Source: Actinomycetota bacterium
GTDB taxonomy: Bacteria > Actinomycetota > Thermoleophilia > UBA2241
Direction: 5' to 3'
Length of the DNA stretch: 6,004 nucleotides
Assembly: GCA_003158705.1 (NCBI GenBank)
Contig: PMKX01000085.1
Span: forward strand, 530 to 6,533
Positions 1 to 6,004 of this stretch are shown piece after piece. The position numbers and the translations under genes were made by a program. The first letter of the stretch is position 1. Each line of letters begins with the position of its first letter. The notes beneath the pieces are model-generated. The model was not told where the DNA came from and made no database searches. It worked only from the letters and a program-made list of their open reading frames with translations.

Positions 1-1122
1 GAGGCGCTCGCCGCCGGCATCCGCATCATCATGGTGACCGGCGACTACGGCCTCACGGCGGAGGCCATAGCGCGCCGCATCGGCATCGTTCGCGGCGACC
101 ACAACGTGCGCGTCATCACCGGCATCGACCTGGAGGACATGAGCAGCGACGACCTCAAGGCGGAGCTCGGCAAGCCGCAGGACGTGATCTTCGCCAGAGT
201 GGCGCCCGAGCACAAGATGGAGGTCGTCTCGGCGCTCAAGGAGATGAAACAGATCGTCGCCGTGACCGGTGACGGCGTCAACGACGCGCCGGCGCTCAAG
301 AGGGCCGACATCGGCGTCGCCATGGGTCTGAGCGGCACCGACGTCTCGCGCGAAGCGGCCGTCATGATCCTGCTCGACGACAGCTTCGCCAGCATCGTCA
401 AGGCCATCGAGCAGGGGCGTGGCGTGTACGCCAACGTGAAGAAGATGGTCACCTACATCTTCAGCCACAACATGGCCGAGCTGTTCCCGTTCGTGTTCGC
501 GACCCTGGGCGCGATCCACCTGGTGCCTCTCGGCGCCCTGCAGGTGCTCTCCATCGACCTCGGCTCCGACGTGCTGCCGGGCCTGGCCCTCGGCACGGAG
601 CATCCCGAGCCGGGCGTGATGAGGCAGCCGCCACGCTCCCGCAAGGAGCGTCTCATGAGCCGGGCCACGCTCGCCCGGGTAGCCTACATCGGCGCTATCG
701 AGTCGATCTGGTCGGTGACGGGGTTCCTCTACGTGTTGCACTCGCATGGCTGGCACTGGGGCGACGGCTCCTGGATGGCGCCCGGCAACGCCCACTATCT
801 GTACTGGTGCGAAGCCGTGACCATGACCCAGGCCACCGTCGTCATGTGCCAGGTCGCCAACGGCTTCGCCTGCCGTACCGAGCGCGAGTCGCTGTTCAAG
901 GTCGGCCTGCTCAGCAACAAGTGGCTGGTCTACAGCCAGGTCGTGGGCATCGCGCTCATCGCCGCCATCTCGTATCTCGGCCCGCTGCAATCCATCTTCA
1001 AGACCGGACCACTGACGCTGGCCGACTGGGGATTGCTCGTGGTGGCCGCCATTACTTTGTTCTTCGCCGAAGAAGCGAGAAAATGGTTCGCGCGGCGCCG
1101 TATGGCGCCCGCAGGAGGATGA
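1..1122 (+). CDS. P-type cation-transporting ATPase, P2C-like (Na,K/H,K-ATPase type), C-terminal part
   Basis: This is the last 373 codons of an ATP-driven membrane cation pump. The frame is open from base 1, so the true start and the A-domain, phosphorylation DKTGT motif and N-domain lie upstream; the ATG at 31 is internal, within the P-domain motif MVTGD. Residues below are numbered from base 1. The P-domain shows TGD at 13-15, the APEHK segment near 68-72 and the hinge TGDGVNDAPALK at 89-100. The membrane half follows with M5 (about 147-172), M6 (175-198), the cytoplasmic RQPPR loop, M7 (227-246), M8 (270-288), M9 (307-327) and M10 (340-358), matching the type II C-terminal cation-ATPase domain. 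M6 reads SIDLGSD, with Asp186 and Asp190 as in Na,K-ATPase rather than the Asn/Asp of SERCA, which points to the P2C group. M5 reads YIFSHNMAE, with His156 where Na,K-ATPase has Ser. A general Ca2+ or Mg2+ P2 pump cannot be excluded. The gene heads the five-gene operon and lies 4 bases before the first RCK gene. Confidence 0.93.
   Translation, partial: EALAAGIRIIMVTGDYGLTAEAIARRIGIVRGDHNVRVITGIDLEDMSSDDLKAELGKPQDVIFARVAPEHKMEVVSALKEMKQIVAVTGDGVNDAPALKRADIGVAMGLSGTDVSREAAVMILLDDSFASIVKAIEQGRGVYANVKKMVTYIFSHNMAELFPFVFATLGAIHLVPLGALQVLSIDLGSDVLPGLALGTEHPEPGVMRQPPRSRKERLMSRATLARVAYIGAIESIWSVTGFLYVLHSHGWHWGDGSWMAPGNAHYLYWCEAVTMTQATVVMCQVANGFACRTERESLFKVGLLSNKWLVYSQVVGIALIAAISYLGPLQSIFKTGPLTLADWGLLVVAAITLFFAEEARKWFARRRMAPAGG
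1113..1118 (+). promoter_or_regulatory. Shine-Dalgarno site of the first RCK gene
   Basis: A full AGGAGG lies inside the last codons of the P-type ATPase gene, 8 bases before the ATG at 1127. It is the strongest ribosome binding site in the window. It fixes the start of the first RCK gene and suggests it is translated efficiently even though it sits within the operon. Confidence 0.8.
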
Positions 1123-1126
1123 GCCC

Positions 1127-1780
1127 ATGCATGTGATAATCGTCGGCTGCGGTCGGGTCGGTGCCATGACGGCCGCCGAGCTCGCCCGAGGCGGGCACAG
1201 CGTGGCCGTCATCGACCGCGACCAAATCGCCTTTCGCCTGCTGCCGAACAACTTCACCGGCAAGACGGTCGTCGGCATGGGCTACGACCGCACCGTGCTC
1301 GAGGAGGCGGGCATCGCCGAGGCCGACGCACTGGTCGCGGTCACGAGCGGCGACAACACCAACATCGTCGCCGCCCGTGTGGCCAAGGAGATCTTCCGAG
1401 TGCCCGACGTGGTCAGCCGCATCTACGACCCGCGGCGGGCCGAGATCTACCGTCGCTATGGCATCCAGACGTTCGCACCCACCGCCTGGAGCACCAGCAA
1501 GATCGTCGAGTTCATCGTCAGCCCGCAGCTCGAGCGGGAAGTCGCTTTCGGCAACGGCGAGGTACAGCTCATGGAGGCCTGGGTGCCGGTGCACCTGATC
1601 GGCAAGCCGGTAGGCGACCTCGACGCGCCCGGCGAGGTCAGGGTGGCGCTCATCGTACGCATGGGCAGGAGCTTCATCCCGGTTTCCGGGACGCAGTTCG
1701 AGGAAGACGATCAGGTCCACGTCCTGGTGCACCAGACGGCCGTGGAGAAGTTCCAGAAGATGATGGGGTGGAAGACGTGA
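1127..1780 (+). CDS. trkA: RCK/TrkA-family potassium transport regulatory protein, CeoB-like
   Basis: A 217-residue cytoplasmic protein of the RCK (KTN) family, whose members bind NAD(H) or adenine nucleotides and gate Trk/Ktr-type K+ transporters. The N-terminal Rossmann fold has the dinucleotide motif GCGRVG at residues 7-12, with Asp30 at the end of the second strand, where an acidic residue contacts the ribose. A TrkA-C domain spans about 145-213. Residues 48-62 read VVGMGYDRTVLEEAG in place of the common GDATD-type loop; this variant and the SGDNTN segment at 74-79 are, as I recall, typical of the mycobacterial CeoB subgroup. Length equals a single-RCK protein, half the double-RCK TrkA of E. 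coli. The start is supported by AGGAGG 8 bases upstream. Its stop overlaps the next RCK gene, so the two are probably made together and form a hetero-oligomer. No TrkH/KtrB pore is encoded in the window. The RCK assignment is firm; the partner transporter is unknown. Confidence 0.93.
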   Translation: MHVIIVGCGRVGAMTAAELARGGHSVAVIDRDQIAFRLLPNNFTGKTVVGMGYDRTVLEEAGIAEADALVAVTSGDNTNIVAARVAKEIFRVPDVVSRIYDPRRAEIYRRYGIQTFAPTAWSTSKIVEFIVSPQLEREVAFGNGEVQLMEAWVPVHLIGKPVGDLDAPGEVRVALIVRMGRSFIPVSGTQFEEDDQVHVLVHQTAVEKFQKMMGWKT

Positions 1781-2430
1781 GGATCATCATCGCGGGTTGC
1801 GGAACGCTTGGCCGCCGAGTCACGACCTACACCAAGGAGAAGCACGAGGTCGTCGTGGTCGAGAAGGACCGGGAGCGGGCTCACTCCATCGCCGATGAGC
1901 TGGGCGTACAGGTCATCACCGGCGACGCCGACGAGCCCAGCACACTGGAGGAGGCCGGCGCCGACCGCGCCGACGTGTTCCTGGCCGCCACCGGCCACGA
2001 CGAGGACAACCTCGTCGCTTGTCTCTTGGCCAAGAATGAGTTCAAGGTCAAGAAGGTCATCGCCGCCGTGCGCAACCCGCGCAACCGCTGGCTCTACAAC
2101 CGCAGCTGGGGCGTGGATGTGGCCATCGACTCGGCGCAGATCGTCTCGCGGCTGATCGAGGAAGAGGCCACACTGGCCGACATCGTGACCTTGCTGAGCC
2201 TGCGCGAGGGCGAAGTGACGGTCACGGCGCTCACCGTCTCGGAGGAGACGTGGGCGGCCAACCGGGCCATGAAGGAGATCGACATCCCCGAAGGCTGCGT
2301 GCTGGCCGCCATCCTGCACGACAGCGAGATCGTCGTGCCCACACCGGAGACGGTGGTCAAGGTCGGCGACGTGATCCTCTTCATCGCTCGGCCCGGCACC
2401 GAGTGCAAGATCTCCGAGGAGATGGTCTAG
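1777..2430 (+). CDS. trkA: RCK/TrkA-family potassium transport regulatory protein, CeoC-like
   Basis: The second single-RCK protein is 217 residues from GTG 1777, the same length as its upstream partner. It has a Rossmann motif GCGTLG at 7-12, the acidic ribose-binding Glu29, and the classical GDADEPSTLEEAG loop at 49-61 that the upstream protein lacks. The segment NPRNRWLYNRSWGVDVAID and the TrkA-C domain (about 140-205, ending near VGDVILFIA) fit the actinobacterial CeoC type. Two GTG starts are possible: 1768 (adds three residues) and 1777. I chose 1777 because it gives MRIIIAGCG, placing the glycine motif at exactly the position it has in the upstream protein, and because it creates a 4-base GTGA overlap with the upstream stop, typical of translational coupling. 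Neither start has a strong ribosome binding site. The protein probably pairs with the CeoB-like subunit to sense NAD(H) or ATP/ADP and control a K+ transporter encoded elsewhere, or possibly the adjacent pump (inference). Confidence 0.92.
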   Translation: MRIIIAGCGTLGRRVTTYTKEKHEVVVVEKDRERAHSIADELGVQVITGDADEPSTLEEAGADRADVFLAATGHDEDNLVACLLAKNEFKVKKVIAAVRNPRNRWLYNRSWGVDVAIDSAQIVSRLIEEEATLADIVTLLSLREGEVTVTALTVSEETWAANRAMKEIDIPEGCVLAAILHDSEIVVPTPETVVKVGDVILFIARPGTECKISEEMV

Positions 2431-2437
2431 AGCGAGG

Positions 2438-3326
<889 letters not shown>

Positions 3327-3337
<11 letters not shown>

Positions 3338-4130
3338 CGCCTTCTTCAAAGGCGTGCGCGACCTGCGTCGCTCGTTCCTCTACTGGGCCGTCGGCATCGC
3401 CTTCATGGTCATCTTGTTCTGTCTCTTCTATCCCACGGTACGCGACAGCGCCGCCAGTGTGCAGAAGCTCATCGACAGCCTGCCTGCGGCGTTCAAGAAC
3501 GTCTTCATCGGCCAGGGCGTCTCGTTCACGTCGCCCAAGGGCTACATCGACGGCAGGATCCTCTCGTTCATGAGCCCCCTCCTGTTTCTGGTGTTCGCCG
3601 TCGGCTTGGGCGCGCGACAGATCGCCGGCGAAGAGGAGGCGGGCACACTGAGCTTGCTGCTCTCGTACCCGATGTCGCGACGGCGGCTGCTGGCCCAGAA
3701 GGCCGCCGTGCTGGTCGTGGCTATCGCGGCGCTCACCGTGGCGCACTTCGGCGCGCTCGTGATCGGCGTGACCCTCGAGCACATGAACCCCGGTTACGGA
3801 GCGCTGCTCGGGGCGAATGTCGACCTCTTCCTGCTCGCCCTCTCGCTCGGCACGCTCTCCTTGACGGTCGGCGCCGCCACGGGCAGACATGGGGCGGCCG
3901 TCGGCGTGAGCACCATCGTGGCCGCCGCCGCGTACCTGGTCAACGCCTTGGCGCCGCTTTCGCACACGCTCAAGCCGCTGCAGAAGCTCTCGCTCTTCTA
4001 CTACTACGGCGGCGCCCAACCGCTGTCGATCGGCGTGCGCCCGGTGTACGCCGGCCTCTTGCTGGCTGTGACTGCCGTCCTGGCCGCCGTCGCCTTTCTG
4101 GCCTTCGAGCGCCGCGACGTAAGAGTGTAG
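3327..4130 (+). CDS. ABC-2 type transporter permease
   Basis: A 267-residue integral membrane protein that forms the channel half of the exporter with the preceding ATPase. Hydrophobic segments fall at about 17-35, 82-100, 125-148, 164-185, 190-210 and 240-260, the six-helix layout of ABC-2 permeases. Between helices 2 and 3 lies EEEAGTLSLLLSYPMSRRRL (102-121), the family's characteristic cytoplasmic coupling segment. The first extracytoplasmic loop (about 36-80) is fairly long, and the protein ends in the charged tail ERRDVRV. The start is GTG 3327, 11 bases before the ATPase stop, with GGGAGAG at 3317-3323 as a plausible ribosome binding site; translation is likely coupled to the ATPase. 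It is a single permease gene, so a working transporter would probably be a homodimer with two ATPase copies. It is shorter than NatB. The substrate is unknown. It is the last gene of the + strand operon. Confidence 0.92.
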
Positions 4131-4171
4131 GCGCGGCGCCGGGCCGCACGCGGCCCCGACGTGCGCGCCGG
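4131..4171. terminator. Possible bidirectional terminator hairpin between convergent genes
   Basis: The 41-base gap between the permease stop and the stop of the convergent minus-strand gene contains an inverted repeat: GGGCCG (4141-4146) and CGGCCC (4151-4156) around a 4-base loop. A weaker outer pairing is CGGCGC (4134-4139) with GCGCCG (4165-4170). There is no run of T on either side, so it is not a classical intrinsic terminator. In a high-GC genome a stem without a T tract between convergent genes may still end or slow transcription, or the sequence may simply be GC-rich by chance. Confidence 0.4.
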
Positions 4172-6004
4172 CTAGGTCGAGCGGCCGCCGAGCAGGGCCG
4201 AGTGGCGCCGCTCGCGGGAGCGCAGCCGCCAGGCGAAGCCGGCCAGACGATCCTCGTCGATGGGGTCGCCGTCGTTGTAGACGAAGAGCAGCGGCGGGCC
4301 GTCCGCCGCCAAGCGACGCAACTGCGCCTCAGCCACCAGCGCCGGCCCGCAGCCGCGCGGCGCCACCACGACCACGCCGTCGACCGGCTTGGTGCGCCAC
4401 GTGAGCAGGGCGCTGCCGATGGTCGGGATCGACTCACCGAACGGGTAGCCGTCAAGCAGCGCGCGACTCTCGCCCTCGACGTCGCGGATGTCGTGCCAGA
4501 AGACCCACGGCTCGTGCACCTGCACGGTGCGCACCAGACGGTCGATCACGTAGCGCATGACGCGCAGGGTGGCGCGGCGCTCGACGGCGGCCCGGCCGTC
4601 GGTCACCGCCTCCTGAACGTCGCGCAGGACCAACAGCTCGATGAACTCGCCGAAGGGCTCGAACAGAAGTCGCAGGCCCAGGTCGCTGAGCTTGCGCTGC
4701 AGCTGGTCGTTGCCCCACTCGTCCACGCGCAGGAAGAAGTCGCCACAGATGAAGACGTCGCGCAGCTCCGCTTCGCGGGCCGAATCGCGCGGCAGGCCGG
4801 CGAAATCGGCCGCTGCCTGCCCCACCAGCGCCTCGACCTCGCGCAGCGTCCGGCGGGCGGCGGCCACACCGCGAGCCAGACCGGCGGCGCGGCGCGGCCG
4901 CTCCAGCAGACTCGTCAGCCGGTCGGAGTGGCGCGCAAAGAGCGCGTCGGCATCACCGCGGGTGCGCTCGGTGGCCAGATGGTAAAAGCGCATCATGTTG
5001 AGCAGATCGACGGCCACCAGCGCCGACCAGGCGACCGGCATCATCTTCCTGCTGCCGGTGACCAGCCCAAGATCGCCGACCTCGATGCGCTCGCCTAAGC
5101 CGAGCTTGTCGAGAGCGATCTGCTCCGCGAGCGGGAAGCAGTTGGCGCGACACGCCTGAAAGCCGTTGCCCGCGCTCAGAAAGAGCGTTCTGCCGTGGCC
5201 GTTAGGCGCTTCGTCGCCGGCCCCAGCCGGCTCCGCCTGTAGGAAGCGCGCGAAGCTGCCCCAGATGAGCTGGTAGGGCAGACATTCCTTGCCCGTGCAG
5301 TGACGGCCCGCCTCCTCCAGCGCCAGTTCGTCCGCCGGGCCGGCGTAGTGGGCGTCGAGCCCGCTGCCGCGCATGGCAGCGACGAGCTGCCGTCCCAAGC
5401 TGCCGCCGACATGGCCGAAGTAGTAGCGACGGTAGCCGCCGCCGTCGAGACTGCTCGGCAGCGGGGTCTCGTAGCGCGCCAACCGTTGCGCGCCGATGCG
5501 GCCGGCAGGCCGGCCGGCAGCCGGTCCCTGGGCAGCGGCCGGCCCGTCGGCGGCGGCCGGCGGGCCGGCGGCGCGCTCCGCCTCGTAGGCACGCACCGTG
5601 TGCAGGAACGCCTGCACGCGCGTGACGTAGCCGGCCTTGCCTCCGTGCCCGTCGCTCTCGAGCACGGTGTGCGGGTAGTCCTCCAGCAGGTGGTCGAAGA
5701 GGTGCTCGACGAACGAGTTGGGGCCGCAGCCGTAGGCGCACAGGAGGAGCGGGTACACGCCGCCGGCTTGCACGCCGGCCACCGCGGCGCGCAGGGCGCT
5801 GCCGGCGCTCGCCCAGTGCACCCTGGCCAGCGGCGGCACGCCCTGCGGCAGCGGGTAGCAGTCTGCCGGCACGGGCACCGCCCCGTTGGCCGCCACCAGC
5901 TCCTGGATGCCCGAGTTGATGACCGGCTCGTGCAACACGTGCGTCTCGCCGGCGATGAGCACCGCCGGGCGGCCTTCCTCGCGCGCCCATGCCAGAGCGC
6001 GCTC
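4172..6004 (-). CDS. Acyl-CoA dehydratase activase-related protein (DUF2229/HGD-D-like), C-terminal part
   Basis: The frame stays open to the window edge: 14 further codons precede the GTG at 5962, so at least 610 residues are visible and the N-terminus lies outside. Residues below are numbered from that GTG. Regions in order: a DUF2229-like part with HEPVINSGI (11-19) and LLCAYGCGPNSF (73-84); an Ala/Gly/Pro linker (131-155); HCTGKECLPYQL (221-232); CRANC (271-275); GDFFLRVDEWGNDQLQRKL (407-425); and a C-terminal fold with GCGPALVAE (537-545) and YNDGDP (562-567). These match, in order, landmarks I recall from the C-terminal half of large activase-related proteins, where ATPase domains of the BcrAD/BadFG type precede DUF2229 and HGD-D. 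Relatives work with [4Fe-4S]-dependent 2-hydroxyacyl-CoA dehydratases or benzoyl-CoA reductases; the Cys pairs at 75/79, 222/227 and 271/275 are candidate cluster ligands. Whether the upstream part encodes the ATPase domains is unknown, as is the substrate. No membrane segment is seen. Confidence 0.85.
   Translation of the reverse strand, partial: ERALAWAREEGRPAVLIAGETHVLHEPVINSGIQELVAANGAVPVPADCYPLPQGVPPLARVHWASAGSALRAAVAGVQAGGVYPLLLCAYGCGPNSFVEHLFDHLLEDYPHTVLESDGHGGKAGYVTRVQAFLHTVRAYEAERAAGPPAAADGPAAAQGPAAGRPAGRIGAQRLARYETPLPSSLDGGGYRRYYFGHVGGSLGRQLVAAMRGSGLDAHYAGPADELALEEAGRHCTGKECLPYQLIWGSFARFLQAEPAGAGDEAPNGHGRTLFLSAGNGFQACRANCFPLAEQIALDKLGLGERIEVGDLGLVTGSRKMMPVAWSALVAVDLLNMMRFYHLATERTRGDADALFARHSDRLTSLLERPRRAAGLARGVAAARRTLREVEALVGQAAADFAGLPRDSAREAELRDVFICGDFFLRVDEWGNDQLQRKLSDLGLRLLFEPFGEFIELLVLRDVQEAVTDGRAAVERRATLRVMRYVIDRLVRTVQVHEPWVFWHDIRDVEGESRALLDGYPFGESIPTIGSALLTWRTKPVDGVVVVAPRGCGPALVAEAQLRRLAADGPPLLFVYNDGDPIDEDRLAGFAWRLRSRERRHSALLGGRST
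5501..5569. repeat. Cluster of GCCGGC palindromes within the activase-related gene
   Basis: Six copies of GCCGGC occur in 69 bases (5501, 5509, 5513, 5538, 5556 and 5564), two of them inside the 8-base palindrome GGCCGGCC (5508-5515 and 5537-5544). On the minus strand this stretch encodes most of the Ala/Gly/Pro linker, residues 131-155 of the activase-related protein. It looks like low-complexity expansion within a gene rather than a mobile or regulatory repeat. Confidence 0.6.

Noticed and set aside
31..33. ATG at 31 as the true start of the P-type ATPase gene
   Set aside because: This ATG is the Met of the MVTGD motif in the middle of the P-domain, and the frame is open and homologous upstream to base 1, so the gene is cut by the window edge.
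4202..5098. Plus-strand open frame of 298 codons opposite the activase-related gene
   Set aside because: The minus strand shows conserved family motifs throughout this region; the plus frame is low-complexity Gln/Ala/His-rich and has no recognisable domain or good start signal.
5960..5962. GTG at 5962 as the true start of the activase-related gene
   Set aside because: The frame remains open to the window end with plausible coding sequence, and the preceding residues lead straight into the DUF2229-like fold, so the true start is beyond the window.
5202..5990. Minus-strand open frame of 262 codons in a different frame of the activase-related gene
   Set aside because: It is extremely Arg/Ala/Gly/Pro-rich, the signature of a shifted frame in GC-rich DNA, and the competing frame carries all the family motifs.

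Overview
The window is very GC-rich, with strong G/C preference at third codon positions, and almost fully coding. It holds six genes: five on the + strand in one tightly packed series, and one on the - strand converging on them. The first and last genes are cut by the window edges. No rRNA, tRNA, CRISPR array, insertion sequence or phage gene is visible. The paired RCK proteins closely resemble the CeoB/CeoC pair of actinobacteria, and the minus-strand gene belongs to the activase-related family tied to oxygen-sensitive 2-hydroxyacyl-CoA dehydratase enzymes. Together these suggest a high-GC anaerobic or facultative bacterium, perhaps an anaerobic actinobacterial lineage or a relative. The lineage is inference; no marker gene is present.

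Positions 1-1122 carry the C-terminal third of a type II P-type cation pump whose visible membrane half most resembles the Na,K/H,K-ATPase (P2C) group. Four bases later come two consecutive RCK/TrkA-family proteins (1127-1780 and 1777-2430). Each has an N-terminal nucleotide-binding Rossmann domain and a C-terminal TrkA-C domain, and they look like the cytoplasmic gating subunits of a K+ transporter. No Trk/Ktr pore gene lies in the window. Next is a two-gene ABC-2 type exporter: an ATPase (2438-3337) and a six-helix permease (3327-4130) whose start overlaps the ATPase stop. Spacings between the five genes are +4, -4, +7 and -11 bases, so they are probably one transcript with translational coupling. 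The promoter would lie upstream of the window. The gene order suggests a monovalent-cation module (pump plus nucleotide-sensing regulators) with an exporter attached.

A 41-base GC-rich gap (4131-4171) with a hairpin separates this operon from the convergent minus-strand gene (4172-6004). That gene encodes the C-terminal part, at least 610 residues, of an acyl-CoA dehydratase activase-related protein (DUF2229 plus HGD-D-like regions). It has several conserved cysteines and an odd Ala/Gly/Pro linker encoded by clustered GCCGGC palindromes.

The most notable observations are the unusual ion-site residues of the pump (a histidine where Na,K-ATPase has serine and gastric H,K-ATPase has lysine, with Na+ site III residues apparently lost) and the fusion of pump and RCK pair into one operon without a pore gene. 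None of this clearly shows a wholly new system.
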